Positions 18,118 to 27,620 of a DNA stretch of 64,000 bases are shown here, piece after piece. The DNA comes from DASRJW01 sp964567755 (lineage in GTDB: Bacteria; Krumholzibacteriota; Krumholzibacteriia; G020349025), in assembly GCA_964567755.1 (NCBI GenBank), contig CAZMNW010000025.1:189855-253854 (forward strand), read 5' to 3'. Every line of letters begins with the position of its first letter. Within the stretch, counting starts at the first letter, position 1. A model generated the notes under the pieces. That model worked only from the letters and a program-made list of their open reading frames with translations. It was not told the DNA's origin and searched no databases. Both the position numbers and the translations under genes were made by a program.

Positions 18118-18243
18118 GCCCGCGCGGCGTGTGGATCCTCGCGCGCGAGTTACGACGGGCGGCCAAGTGTCCCCGCGATCAACGGTTTCGCCAATTCCGC
18201 CCGGAGTTGTCTGAGCGCGCGAGGATCCACACGCCGCGCGGGC
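18118..18243. repeat. Perfect 29-bp inverted repeat between convergent genes
   Basis: Arms at 18118-18146 and 18215-18243 are exact reverse complements (each contains GTGTGGATCCTCGCGCGC or its complement) around a 68-nt centre. The centre itself holds a further GGGCGG / CCGCCC pairing. It lies between the stops of the aminotransferase homologue (18090) and the Mrp gene (18256). It has no T-tract, so it is not a standard intrinsic terminator. It could be a bidirectional transcription barrier, a protein-binding site, or a small palindromic (MITE- or REP-like) element. Confidence 0.9.
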
Positions 18244-18255
18244 TGCCTTTGTGCT

Positions 18256-19335
18256 TCAGAACTTGATCGTGGGCAGGCGGCGTTTCTGCGCCGAGAGGCC
18301 GGAGAGTTGCGCCGCCACGGCGCTAGCCAAGGCGCCGAAGGCGCGTGCCGCCTCGCTTTCGGGCTCGGCCGCGACGATGGGCAGGCCCGCGTCGCCGGCA
18401 GCCCGGATCGACGGCAGGATGGGAATCTCGCCGAGGAACGCCAGATCGAAACGTTGGGCGGCGCGCCGGCCGCCGCCACTCGAGAAGATTGCCTCGCGAT
18501 GACCGCACTGGGGACAGGCGAAGGAGCTCATGTTCTCCACGATGCCGAGAATCGGGACCTTCACTTCCTGGAACATGCGGATGGCGCGGTACACGTCTTC
18601 CAAAGCTACGTCCTGCGGCGTGGTGACGACCACGGCTCCGGAAAGTGGCGCCGTCTGCGTCAGGGTCAGCTGCGCATCCCCGGTGCCCGGGGGCAGATCG
18701 ACGATGAGATAATCGAGCTCGCCCCACGCGACGTTGCGTAAAAATTCAGTGACGATCTTGTGCACCATGGGGCCGCGCCAAATCACGGGTGCGTCGGGCG
18801 GAGCGACGAAACCGATCGACATCATCTTCATCCCGTGCGCGAGCACCGGCAGCAGTTGGCTTCCCTGCTGGCCCGGTGGCCGCTCGCGCGTGCCCATCAT
18901 GATGGGAATGCTGGGACCATAGATATCGGCATCGAGGAGCCCCGTGACTGCGCCCTGGGCTTGCAATGCCAGCGCCAGATTCACTGCCACGGTGGACTTG
19001 CCCACGCCGCCCTTGCCGCTCGCGACGGCGACGAGGTTCTTGATGCCCTGCAGCGTGTCCTCGCGCGGTCCGGGAACGGCGCCGATCCGCAACGTCGTTT
19101 TGAGCTGCACACTGTGCACGCCGGGAAGCTGTGTCAGCACCTCGCGCACCTGCGCCTCCATCGCGCCCTTCCAAGCCGCGGACGGTGTTGGCAGCTCGAA
19201 GGTCACGGCGACCTCCGCCCCGCTCGTCTTCACGTCCTTGACGAAGCCGAGCGCCACGATGTCGCGGCCCAGGTCGGGATGCCGAACCTGGCCGAGGGCC
19301 TGGAACACGCGGTCATTGCTGGGTGCCTCGGACAC
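18256..19335 (-). CDS. apbC: Mrp/ApbC-family iron-sulfur cluster carrier ATPase
   Basis: 359 residues from GTG 19335. The first 90 residues are the MIP18/DUF59-type domain ('ALGQVRHPDLGRDIVALG'). The P-loop ATPase follows with the deviant Walker A 'GKGGVGKS' (107-114), 'LLDADIYGPS' and 'DYLIVDLPPGTGD'. The paired cysteines 'CPQC' (C274, C277) bridge a [4Fe-4S] cluster at the dimer interface. The protein assembles and hands on Fe-S clusters in the cytoplasm, fitting a cell that uses ferredoxin-dependent enzymes such as KorAB. The ribosome site (GGATGG) is weak. Single gene, convergent with the aminotransferase homologue across the inverted repeat. Confidence 0.93.
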   Translation of the reverse strand: MSEAPSNDRVFQALGQVRHPDLGRDIVALGFVKDVKTSGAEVAVTFELPTPSAAWKGAMEAQVREVLTQLPGVHSVQLKTTLRIGAVPGPREDTLQGIKNLVAVASGKGGVGKSTVAVNLALALQAQGAVTGLLDADIYGPSIPIMMGTRERPPGQQGSQLLPVLAHGMKMMSIGFVAPPDAPVIWRGPMVHKIVTEFLRNVAWGELDYLIVDLPPGTGDAQLTLTQTAPLSGAVVVTTPQDVALEDVYRAIRMFQEVKVPILGIVENMSSFACPQCGHREAIFSSGGGRRAAQRFDLAFLGEIPILPSIRAAGDAGLPIVAAEPESEAARAFGALASAVAAQLSGLSAQKRRLPTIKF

Positions 19336-19592
19336 GGTGGAACCATCCGTTCGGTTGGGATCCGAAGCGACCCTACCCGTCAGAACGCGCGCGGGTCAAG
19401 GTGGCCGGCTCGGGGCGCGATCGCGGCCACGCATTGGCAGCGTGGTGGCGGGGGATCCCCACCTCGCGCGCGTTGCCCGCATGCGTTAGAGTCCCGCAAC
19501 GTTTTCGCTCATTTGCACGTCGTCTTCGCCCAAGGACTCGGGAAGCGTCCACGGCGATTCCGCGTGACACCAAAGCGTCAAGGAGCACGTTC

Positions 19593-22523
19593 ATGCACGG
19601 GTTCTCGAAACGCCGTCGTTTGGCCGTACTTTCAGCGTCGATCGCAAGTCTCGCACTCGCGCCGGGGGCACATGCACAACAGCATGGAGATGCGGCGCTC
19701 CGATTCGCGTCGGAAACATGGGGCGCGACCTTCTTCTATCCGGGTGGCACCTACGATCCAGAGATCCCGGCGCCCGAGGCAGTGCTCGGCTTCCCCGTGG
19801 GCAGTCGGCCGGCGCGCTACGACGAAATCCGCCGTTATTTCGAAGCGCTCGACGCTGCCTCGCCGCGGGCGACGTTGTTTCCCCACGCGCGCACGCACGA
19901 AGACCGCGAGTTGTTCCATCTCGTCATTGGCGGCGAGAGCCGCATGCAACCGGAAAATCTGTCCGCGCTGCGCTTGCGCCTGGCGCGATTCGCCGACCCG
20001 CGCCAGCCGGGGCCCGACGCTGCGGCAACGGACCTGCCTCTCGTCGCTTGGATGGGTTACTCGATCCATGGCGACGAGCTCTCGGGTTGCGATGCGGCGC
20101 TGCAAGTGGCCTACCAGCTGGCCGCAGGAACCGATGCCGTGACGCGGGCGTTGCGCGATTCGCTCCTCGTCATCATCGATCCGAGCGAAAACCCCGACGG
20201 CCGCGAGCGCTACCTGGCGCAGATGCGCGCCGCGAACGGCCGCGTGCCGAATCCCGATGACCAGAGCCTGCAGCATCGCGGCTTCTGGCCCTGGGGACGC
20301 GGCAATCATTATCTCTTCGACATCAATCGCGACTGGTTCACACTCGTGCACCCAGAGACTCGCGGCCGCGTGCAGACCATTCTGAACTGGAACCCGCAGT
20401 TGGTGGTGGATGCGCACGAGATGGGCGGCGACGACACTTACTTGTTCTCGCCGCCGCGCGCGCCCTTCAACCCGCACTTGCCCGCGAACATCCACCGTTG
20501 GTGGGATGTGTTCGCGAGCGACCAAGCGGCGGCGTTCGATCGCCGCGGCTGGAGCCATTACACACGCGAGTGGAACGAAGAGTTCTTCCCCGGGTACGGC
20601 AGCTCATGGGCGATGTACACGGGCAGCATCGGCATCCTCTACGAGCAGGCCGCAACCGACGGCAGCGTGCTACGCCAGCCCGACGGCGGCACTCTTTCCT
20701 ATCGTGAAGCGGTACAGCATCAGTTCCAGAGCTCGCTCGCCAACCTCGAAACCGGTATGCGCCATCGCGGCGCCATCCTGCACGATTATCGCGCCAGCCG
20801 CCTGCAGGCAATGGAAAGCGGCAAACGCGGACCGCTGCGCGCTTTCGTCTACGTCCCCGGCACCGCGCCCGACCGCGCCCAGCATTTGACCCGCACGTTG
20901 CAAGCGCAAGGCATCGAGGTGCAGCGTGCTACGGCAACTCTGACGTTGAGCGGCGCCCACGACTACTGGGGCGGAAGCTGGCAACGCAAGGAAGTCCCGA
21001 CCGGCAGTTACGTGGTCCTTCTCGATCAGCCGCTCGGCCCCCTCGCACGCAACCTGTTCGAGTTTCACGTCGCCATGCCGGACAGCTTCCTACGCGAGGA
21101 ACGCGACTCCCTGGAGCGCGACAAGGGTTCGCGCCTCTACGAAGTCACCGCCTGGTCCCTTTCCCTCGCTTATGGACTGGAAACGTATTGGACGGCAGAA
21201 TCCCCGCGTGGCGCGTGGGGGCCGGTGGTGTCGTCCGATGTCCCCGCACCCGGGCTCGCCGAGCGACCGTCCTACGCCTATGTCATCGACGGCAGCACCG
21301 ATGCCGCGATGAACGCCGTGGCAGTCCTCCTGTCGCACGGCTTTGCCGTCCGCATGGCGCTCGAGGACGTAAGCCTCGCCGGGCGTACCTTCCCTCGCGG
21401 CAGCGCACTGTTGCGCGTCCACGCCAACCCGGAATCGTTGCATGCTGCGATTGCACAGGTGGAAAAATCGACTGGTGTCCGGATCTATGCCAGCGACAGC
21501 GGGCGCGCCGAAGACGGCCCTGACCTCGGGGGCAACCGTTTTGCAGGTCTCGCGCAGCCGCGCCTGGCTTTGCTGAGCGGCAACCCGGTCTCGTTCACTT
21601 CGTACGGCGCGCTTTGGCATCTGTTCGATCACGACCTACAGATGCGGGTTTCGTCGCTGGATGTCCAGGGAGTGGACGGTCTCGACCTGTCGAAGTACAA
21701 CGTCGTCGTCATGCCCGACGCTTTCGGTGGCGGCTCGGCCTACGCTCGCGCCCTCGGCCCGGCCGGCATCGCCAACCTGCGCACGTGGATCCAGGCGGGC
21801 GGCACGCTCGTCGCGATCGGCGCCGGGACCGCCTTCGCGACCGACAGCACTCAGGCGCTCTCCAGGGTGCGCCAGCGTCACGACGTGCTCGACAAACATG
21901 CACCCGCGTTGTCTCTGCAACCATTGCCCGAGAGCCCGCGCATGGACGCCTTGGGCGATGCGCCTTCCGTCCCCGTCACTGCTTCCATGCCGGTGCTGGG
22001 TGCAGGCGCCCGGCGCTTCGTCGAACAAGTGCGGCCTCCCGGTGTGCGCACCGTGTTCGAGCCGGAACGGCGCGGCAAGAAGGAACCCGTCAAAGCAGAG
22101 AAGGAACGGCCGGCTCGCGAGGACCTGGCGCGTGCCGACGCGCGCCTGCGGCAATTCCGGCCGCGTGGCACCATCGTGCGCGCCGACATCGACGGCGATC
22201 ATTGGCTGACGGGTGGAGTGGCATCACGGCTGCCCGTCCTCGCCAACAACGACATGGCGCTCATCGCGCGCGATCCAGTACGCGTCGCCGCTCGCTTCGC
22301 CGCCAGCGACAGCCTGCATCTGTCTGGACTGCTGTGGCCGGAAGCGGCCAGCCGGATCGCACGCACCGCATGCCTCACGCGCGAGTCGCTCGGCAAAGGA
22401 CAGATCATCCTGTTCGCGATCGACCCGACGCACCGCAGGGCCATGCCCGGCACCGAGAGACTCATGCTGAACGCGGTTCTTCTCGGCCCCGGTCTCGGCA
22501 CATCGCGCCCTGCTCCATGGTGA
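19593..22523 (+). CDS. Exported M14-family zinc carboxypeptidase, multidomain
   Basis: 976 residues from ATG 19593 behind AAGGAG. Signal peptide 'RRRLAVLSASIASLALAPGAHA' (cleaved near 28). The M14 domain occupies about residues 45-400: zinc ligands H159 and E162 in 'YSIHGDELSG' and H275 in 'VVDAHEMGGDD', with 'DPSENPDGRERY' and 'HYLFDINRDWF' around the substrate pocket. The second half is unlike simple carboxypeptidases. It includes a stretch like a class I amidotransferase/DJ-1 fold ('VVVMPDAFGGG', 'RTWIQAGGTLVAIGAGTAFA', and near the C-terminus 'GKGQIILFAIDPTHR'). These long M14 proteins are common in FCB-like genomes and probably degrade peptides in the periplasm. A terminator lies 43 bp downstream. 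Confidence 0.87.
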   Translation: MHGFSKRRRLAVLSASIASLALAPGAHAQQHGDAALRFASETWGATFFYPGGTYDPEIPAPEAVLGFPVGSRPARYDEIRRYFEALDAASPRATLFPHARTHEDRELFHLVIGGESRMQPENLSALRLRLARFADPRQPGPDAAATDLPLVAWMGYSIHGDELSGCDAALQVAYQLAAGTDAVTRALRDSLLVIIDPSENPDGRERYLAQMRAANGRVPNPDDQSLQHRGFWPWGRGNHYLFDINRDWFTLVHPETRGRVQTILNWNPQLVVDAHEMGGDDTYLFSPPRAPFNPHLPANIHRWWDVFASDQAAAFDRRGWSHYTREWNEEFFPGYGSSWAMYTGSIGILYEQAATDGSVLRQPDGGTLSYREAVQHQFQSSLANLETGMRHRGAILHDYRASRLQAMESGKRGPLRAFVYVPGTAPDRAQHLTRTLQAQGIEVQRATATLTLSGAHDYWGGSWQRKEVPTGSYVVLLDQPLGPLARNLFEFHVAMPDSFLREERDSLERDKGSRLYEVTAWSLSLAYGLETYWTAESPRGAWGPVVSSDVPAPGLAERPSYAYVIDGSTDAAMNAVAVLLSHGFAVRMALEDVSLAGRTFPRGSALLRVHANPESLHAAIAQVEKSTGVRIYASDSGRAEDGPDLGGNRFAGLAQPRLALLSGNPVSFTSYGALWHLFDHDLQMRVSSLDVQGVDGLDLSKYNVVVMPDAFGGGSAYARALGPAGIANLRTWIQAGGTLVAIGAGTAFATDSTQALSRVRQRHDVLDKHAPALSLQPLPESPRMDALGDAPSVPVTASMPVLGAGARRFVEQVRPPGVRTVFEPERRGKKEPVKAEKERPAREDLARADARLRQFRPRGTIVRADIDGDHWLTGGVASRLPVLANNDMALIARDPVRVAARFAASDSLHLSGLLWPEAASRIARTACLTRESLGKGQIILFAIDPTHRRAMPGTERLMLNAVLLGPGLGTSRPAPW

Positions 22524-22565
22524 TGTGCGCGACCTTACGACGGCCCAGAGGTCCCCGAAGCAAAC

Positions 22566-22593
22566 CGGCCCCGGTGGTTTCCCACCGGGGCCG
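22566..22593. terminator. Bidirectional intrinsic terminator
   Basis: Perfect 12-bp stem CGGCCCCGGTGG / CCACCGGGGCCG with a TTTC loop, between the convergent stops at 22523 (+) and 22619 (-). Short T-rich stretches flank it, and its position suggests it serves both genes. Confidence 0.75.
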
Positions 22594-22618
22594 ATTCCTT
22601 GCAGCAGCTTCTGTCGAA

Positions 22619-23818
22619 TTAGAAGCTGTAGGTCGCGGACACCATGCCGAACAGCGAAGAATCATCGCCGAGCAGGTCGGTGCCGCTGGTCACGACCGAA
22701 GGATCGATGTAACCGTCGAGCCTGAAGTTGCTGAACGTGAAACCGAGACCCGTGTGCCAATCGAAAGCGAGGCTGGCGTGCTGTTCCTCTGCAACGGAGG
22801 GCGCAGTACCCGTGACCTCTGTCTTGTCGTTGGCGATCGAGTAGCGCGAAACCGCGGCAGCCCGCCACTGCAGCCAGGACGCAATCTCGATTTCGGCAGC
22901 GATGTTCATGCCGGGGATCGCGTACTCCGTCACAGTGACTTCGGTCGTGCCCGTGGTCGTGGGCGTGGTCGTCGAGCCGTTGTTGTACTCGAACGTCGCG
23001 TACATGGCAACACTCGTGCGCTCGCTCGGCGTGTAGACCGGCCCGACACCGACATCGAAGGCCAGAACGGACTCATCCGTCTTCGTCTGCGTGCCGGCGA
23101 TCGTCTCGTCCAAACCGCCCGTGGCGTAGGAGAACCGTCCGAGCCAACCCACCTGCAGGTCCTCGCTCTCCTCGATGGCGGTCTTACGCGCGGCGATCGA
23201 GAAGCCTACGGGGGAGGACTCGTCGGTGCTGTTCACTCCCGTTTGCGTCTCAGCGGTCGCGAAACTGACCTCGGCCGACAGATCCACGTTCCGCATCGTG
23301 GTTCCGAAGACGACGTTCACGCTCGAGACGTCGTCGTTGTTGTTGTCGCCTGGGAGGTCGTCCTGTGCCCGGCCGATGGAGAGACGCACGCCCCACGGGC
23401 TCGCGGCACCCTGCCAGCCGAACAAGACATCGAACCACTCGAACGGCCCGCCGAACGGTCCGGCACTCAAACCGTCGAGGTCGTCGCGGCCACCTTGGCC
23501 GATGTTATCGTAGTCACCGACACTGGAGAAGGCGTCGTGAATCGCGCCGAGGAAGTCGCTCCGGTGCGTGAAAGCGCCGAACACAATCTTCTCTCCGCCG
23601 AACACGATACCGCCGGAACCTGAGGAGTTGCCGGTGCCAAAGTCGAAGGTCACCATGCGGTTGTAGTCGACGACACGCTGAGGCAAGAAGAAAATCTCGT
23701 CAGCGTCTTTGATGAAAAGGTTCCCTCCCAGCGACGAGCGCCGAGCCGCGAAGCCTGGGCTCGCCACTGAAATCAGAACCAGACAAAATAGGGAAAGTCG
23801 CATGAAGCGGCTGAGCAT
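22619..23818 (-). CDS. Outer-membrane beta-barrel protein, unknown function
   Basis: 399 residues from ATG 23818 behind GGAGG. Signal peptide 'RLSLFCLVLISVASPGFAA'. The mature protein alternates polar and hydrophobic residues in strand-sized blocks with G, N, D and T turns ('RMVTFDFGTGNSSGSGG', 'WGVRLSIGRAQDDL', 'LAFDWHTGLGFTFSNF'). It ends in 'GMVSATYSF', the aromatic C-terminal signature recognised by the BAM complex. About 14-18 strands would fit, as in FadL- or porin-like barrels, but no family motif is evident. Monocistronic, with a candidate promoter at 23892-23920. Confidence 0.78.
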   Translation of the reverse strand: MLSRFMRLSLFCLVLISVASPGFAARRSSLGGNLFIKDADEIFFLPQRVVDYNRMVTFDFGTGNSSGSGGIVFGGEKIVFGAFTHRSDFLGAIHDAFSSVGDYDNIGQGGRDDLDGLSAGPFGGPFEWFDVLFGWQGAASPWGVRLSIGRAQDDLPGDNNNDDVSSVNVVFGTTMRNVDLSAEVSFATAETQTGVNSTDESSPVGFSIAARKTAIEESEDLQVGWLGRFSYATGGLDETIAGTQTKTDESVLAFDVGVGPVYTPSERTSVAMYATFEYNNGSTTTPTTTGTTEVTVTEYAIPGMNIAAEIEIASWLQWRAAAVSRYSIANDKTEVTGTAPSVAEEQHASLAFDWHTGLGFTFSNFRLDGYIDPSVVTSGTDLLGDDSSLFGMVSATYSF

Positions 23819-24136
23819 CTCGTCCTCCGTGGAACGTTTGAGCCTCCCGGGCCGGGATCCTCGAGCCCCCCTGGGGCCCGTGGCGGCGGCGATGATCCAC
23901 GGGAGGGCCAAGACTGTCAACGGCATTCCGGGGGCGACTGAGCCGAGGAGCGCGAAATCGCTTGAAATTACGATTGAATGTGACTGGAATCATGTGAGTT
24001 GCACACCTGGAGCCGGCGTTTCTTTCCAGGCGCGACTCGGGGGGGCAAATGCCGCCGACCATCGCGTCTGGAGACCTGACGGGGCTCGCGGCCGCTCCGG
24101 AACAGGGGTTGCCGCTTGGTCGACCGGAGGAAGCCG
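23819..24136. other. Divergent intergenic region, 318 bp
   Basis: Separates the leftward barrel gene from the rightward thioesterase. It holds the minus-strand promoter candidate described separately, GC-rich short palindromes near the barrel start (23850-23880), and an unusually AT-rich patch around 23960-24000. No ORF with coding character or RNA gene was seen. Confidence 0.6.
23892..23920 (-). promoter_or_regulatory. Candidate promoter of the outer-membrane barrel gene
   Basis: Read on the minus strand: TTGACA (23920-23915), 17-bp spacer, GATCAT (23897-23892), giving a leader of about 70 nt before ATG 23818. The -35 is consensus; the -10 matches only partly. Confidence 0.45.
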
Positions 24137-24514
24137 ATGGAGAAACGGATGCAGGATGAAGCGTCGCTTCGCATCACGATGATGCCGCGGGATACGAACG
24201 TCCACGGAACCATTTTCGGCGGCATCATCTTGAGTTACATCGATCTGGCCGGTGCCGTGCATGCTCGCAAGGTGGGCTGCGCCAACGTCGTGACCGTGGC
24301 CATGGACGGGATCGTGTTCCTCGAGCCAGTGTACGTCGGCGATGTGGTCAGCTTCCGCACCACGACGAAGCATCTCGGTCGCACTTCGCTGCGCGTTCAC
24401 GTCGTCGTCGAGGCCTGGAGATACAAGGACAACGCCGAGGTCACGGTGACCGAAGCCGAGGTGGTGTACGTCAACGTGGACGCGTCGCGCCGGCCAATAC
24501 CCATTCCCCGCTGA
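24137..24514 (+). CDS. Acyl-CoA thioesterase, hotdog fold (YciA-like)
   Basis: 125 residues from ATG 24137, behind CGGAGGAAG (an upstream in-frame TTG at 24116 is less likely). One hotdog domain: 'HGTIFGGIILSYIDLAGAVHA' is the catalytic helix motif of the YciA/BACH thioesterase group, with the acidic residue in 'YIDLAG', followed by beta strands 'VTVAMDGIVFLEPVYVGDVVSF' and 'TVTEAEVVYVNVD'. The family hydrolyses short- to long-chain acyl-CoA in the cytoplasm as a hexamer. The length is close to YciA. No lipid gene is adjacent, so the preferred acyl chain is unknown. Confidence 0.9.
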   Translation: MEKRMQDEASLRITMMPRDTNVHGTIFGGIILSYIDLAGAVHARKVGCANVVTVAMDGIVFLEPVYVGDVVSFRTTTKHLGRTSLRVHVVVEAWRYKDNAEVTVTEAEVVYVNVDASRRPIPIPR

Positions 24515-24573
24515 AGCGCACGAAGAGCCATGGGCGGGCGGCCCAGGCCGTCGTGAGCGGCGTCGATCCCGGA

Positions 24574-24599
24574 TTGCATCCGGCTGGATCCGTTATAAT
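24574..24599 (+). promoter_or_regulatory. Candidate promoter of the subtilase gene
   Basis: A consensus TATAAT lies at 24594-24599, about 40 bp before the ATG at 24639, with TTGCAT at 24574-24579. The 14-bp spacer is short for sigma-70, so the -10 is the stronger half of the evidence. Confidence 0.45.
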
Positions 24600-24638
24600 C
24601 CCGAGGCCTGCCGGCACCATTGCCATGGAGTCTTGCGC

Positions 24639-27620
24639 ATGCCGCACAGCGTGCCGAAAAGCTCGACCCTGCGCTCGCCCAAGCGGGCGGCCTTGCCGAT
24701 CTTGGTACTCCTTGCCGGTGTTCCTCTCCTCGTCGCTCCCTTGAGCGTGGCCGAGCCCGACCGGCCAGCCTGGACCGAGAGTGCTCAGGACGAAACGCAC
24801 TGGATTCCCGGGCGCATGCGCATCAAATTCCGTTCTCCGCTCGATGCACACAGCAAGGCTTCGCCGAGCCTGAGGATGCTCCTCGGCGACGCACTCGCCA
24901 GCGCACGCCCCATCCTGCGGCGCCATGTCCTCGAGCCACAGCCAGGCGGAGTCGAGCGCCTGTTCGAGCTCACGCTTCCCGTCGATGCCGATGTGCCGCG
25001 TCTGGCGGCCAAGTTGTCGCAACTCTCCGACGTCGAGTACGCCGAGCCGGTGCTCGAGCACAGGGTCGTCGGCGACGCCGGCGAACTGGGTCGTGTCCCC
25101 GGCATCGATGCGGTGCCGAACGACCCGCAGTACCCCACGGCCAACCAGGCCTACTTGGCGCCGATGCAAGTCGAGCTCGCATGGAATGTGGTGAAGGGAC
25201 AAGACACGAACCCGGTCGTCTGCATCATCGATGGCGGCACCAACTGGCAACACGAAGATCTGATGGCGAACATGTGGGTCAACCCCGGCGAAACCGCGGG
25301 CAATCTCATGGACGACGACTTCAACGGCTATGTCGACGACGTGCATGGCTGGGACTTCCGCGACAATGATGGCAATCCGCGCGGCAACTGGAATGCGACC
25401 CCGAGCAATTCCAACCACGGCACGCACACCGCGGGCCTGATGGCCGCGGTGACGGACAACGGCGTGGGGATCGCGTGCGCCAGTTGGAATCCGCGCTTGA
25501 TGGCGGTCAACGCCTCGTCGACCAACGACAACTCGATCGGCTACGGCTACGAGGGGATCGTTTATGCCGCCGACAACGGCGCCGACATCGTCAGCCTGTC
25601 TTGGGGCGGATTCGACACCTCGCAGGCCGAACAAGACATCATCGACTACGCGGTCGCCCAAGGCGTGCTCGTCATCGCCGCGGCGGGAAACAACAACGCC
25701 ACGCGTCCCTTTTACCCGGCTGCCTACCGCGACGTCATCGCCGTCGCCAACGTCTGGGGCTCGGGCCCGGCCGTCGATCAACGCTACAGCACCGGGAGCG
25801 GCTCCAACTATGGCGGCTGGATCGACGTCGCGGCCACCGGCACCGCCGTCTACAGCACCCACGATTTCAATTCGACGAACGTGTACGGATCGTCGACGGG
25901 CACTTCCATGTCGGCTCCCGTGGCGGCTGGTGTCGCCGCTCTCATCAAAGCATTGCATCCGACCTGGGGCCCGCTCGAGGTCGGCGAGCAGCTGCGTGTC
26001 ACCTGCGACAACATCAACGCGCTCAACCCCAGCACCGTCGATCTCCTCGGCAGAGGGCGGGTCAACGCCTTCCGCGCCGTGACCGAATCTTCCCCCGCCG
26101 TGCGCCTGGTCGATTGGACCTTGCAGGATGCCGACGCCAACGGCGAGCTGAACCAGGGGGAATCGGTCACGGTGTCGTTCGATGCGCGCAATCATCTCGC
26201 CAGCGTCACCGACCTGGTGCTGACCTTGTCGTCGCCTTCGCCGCACGTGACCGTGGTGGATGGCAGCGAGAGTATCGGCGCGCTGGCAACAGGCGCCACG
26301 ACGAGCGCCGCCAATGCATTCAGCTTCACGGTGAGCCCGTCCGCGCCTCCGGGCACGCTTCTCGACCTGCGCGTCGACATGAACGGGACGGGCTACGCCG
26401 ATTTCCAGTGGCTGCCCATCGTGCTCGAACCCGCGGTCGAAACCCACGATGTCAACAACCTTCGGGTCTCGCTCACGAGCAGCGGCAACGTCGGGTGGAT
26501 CGGTTTCCCGGGGGGCCAAGGCGACACTGGCCAGGGCTTGAGCTTCCTGGGCGGGCCGAACGTCCTCTTCGAAGGCGCTCTCATGATCGGCCAGAGCACG
26601 ACGGCGCTCTCGGATGCCGCGCGCGCCTCCGGCGAACACACCGACTTCGCGGTGGCCAACAACGTGCCGCCCAGCCGCAACACTCCAGGGACACGATCGG
26701 ATCAAGAGATCGTGATCCCCTCCGCGGACACTGCCAACGCCAGCACACCGCTCGGTGTCCGTGTCGACATGACCAGTTTCGCTTACGCGTCACCCCCCGA
26801 CGACGATTTCGTCCTCGTCGGCTACGAGATCACCAACATCGCCAATGACAACTTTTCGGGACTCCGCGTCGGGCTGTTCTTCGACTGGGATATCGATGCG
26901 AACGGTTACGCGCAGAACAACGCCGGCTGGGATGCCGCCCGCAGACTGGGTTACGCCTGGAATAGCGCCAACGCCAGCCTGCCCACCTTCGGTGTCATGG
27001 TGTTCGGCGGTCCCGAACCGGGCTACAGCGCCATCCGCAACGATGGCGTCGGCCAACCCGTCAACCTCTACAGCGGTGGTTTCAGCAAGAGCGAGAAATG
27101 GACGCTGCTGAACGGCGGCACCGGCATCCATTCTGTCGGCCCGGCCGATATCAGCAATTGTCTCAGCACCGGGCCGTTCGACTTGGCTGTGGGCGAAAGC
27201 CTGCAGGTCTGGTTCGCGCTGCTCGCGGGGACCGACCTGGCGGATCTGCAGTGGAACGCCGACCGCGCGCTCGCCGTCTTCGGCGACTCCATCCAGACAT
27301 CCATCGATGAGCCGCTGCCAGAAATCGGCCAGCTCCCGGCGCGTCGCCTCGTGCTCGCGCGCGCCGTTCCCAACCCGTTCGGCCCGAGCACCCGTCTCGC
27401 GGTGTCGGTGGATCGCCGGCGACACATCCATCTGGCGCTCTTCGACGTGCGCGGCCGTTTGGTGCGCACGCTCGCGGACGGAGTAGAGCCGCCTGGGCTG
27501 CTCCAAATCGGCTGGGATGGCCGCGACGCGAACGGGGACCACGCGCCTGCCGGAGTCTACATGCTGACTCTGCGCTCCGAGATGGAGCGCCAAGTGCAGC
27601 GGCTCGTTCTCACGCACTGA
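24639..27620 (+). CDS. Secreted subtilisin-like serine protease (S8) with FlgD-type C-terminal domain
   Basis: 993 residues from ATG 24639, eight bases after GGAG. Signal peptide about residues 17-38 ('RAALPILVLLAGVPLLVAP'), then an inhibitor-like propeptide. The S8 triad is D198 ('CIIDGGTNW'), H260 ('NHGTHTAGL') and S423 ('GTSMSAPVAAG'), with N351 in 'AAGNNN' as the oxyanion residue. Behind it come CARDB/Ig-like modules ('DWTLQDADANGELNQGESV') and at the end a FlgD-Ig/T9SS type A-like domain ('NPFGPSTRLAVSV', 'LALFDVRGRLVRTL', 'WDGRDANGDHAPAGVYMLTL'). That sorting domain suggests export to the cell surface by a type IX-like or related route in this lineage. The role is extracellular protein degradation. 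Confidence 0.92.
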   Translation: MPHSVPKSSTLRSPKRAALPILVLLAGVPLLVAPLSVAEPDRPAWTESAQDETHWIPGRMRIKFRSPLDAHSKASPSLRMLLGDALASARPILRRHVLEPQPGGVERLFELTLPVDADVPRLAAKLSQLSDVEYAEPVLEHRVVGDAGELGRVPGIDAVPNDPQYPTANQAYLAPMQVELAWNVVKGQDTNPVVCIIDGGTNWQHEDLMANMWVNPGETAGNLMDDDFNGYVDDVHGWDFRDNDGNPRGNWNATPSNSNHGTHTAGLMAAVTDNGVGIACASWNPRLMAVNASSTNDNSIGYGYEGIVYAADNGADIVSLSWGGFDTSQAEQDIIDYAVAQGVLVIAAAGNNNATRPFYPAAYRDVIAVANVWGSGPAVDQRYSTGSGSNYGGWIDVAATGTAVYSTHDFNSTNVYGSSTGTSMSAPVAAGVAALIKALHPTWGPLEVGEQLRVTCDNINALNPSTVDLLGRGRVNAFRAVTESSPAVRLVDWTLQDADANGELNQGESVTVSFDARNHLASVTDLVLTLSSPSPHVTVVDGSESIGALATGATTSAANAFSFTVSPSAPPGTLLDLRVDMNGTGYADFQWLPIVLEPAVETHDVNNLRVSLTSSGNVGWIGFPGGQGDTGQGLSFLGGPNVLFEGALMIGQSTTALSDAARASGEHTDFAVANNVPPSRNTPGTRSDQEIVIPSADTANASTPLGVRVDMTSFAYASPPDDDFVLVGYEITNIANDNFSGLRVGLFFDWDIDANGYAQNNAGWDAARRLGYAWNSANASLPTFGVMVFGGPEPGYSAIRNDGVGQPVNLYSGGFSKSEKWTLLNGGTGIHSVGPADISNCLSTGPFDLAVGESLQVWFALLAGTDLADLQWNADRALAVFGDSIQTSIDEPLPEIGQLPARRLVLARAVPNPFGPSTRLAVSVDRRRHIHLALFDVRGRLVRTLADGVEPPGLLQIGWDGRDANGDHAPAGVYMLTLRSEMERQVQRLVLTH

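Noticed and set aside
24471..26705. Minus-strand open frame of 744 codons
   Set aside because: Antisense to the subtilase, whose triad and domains are clear.
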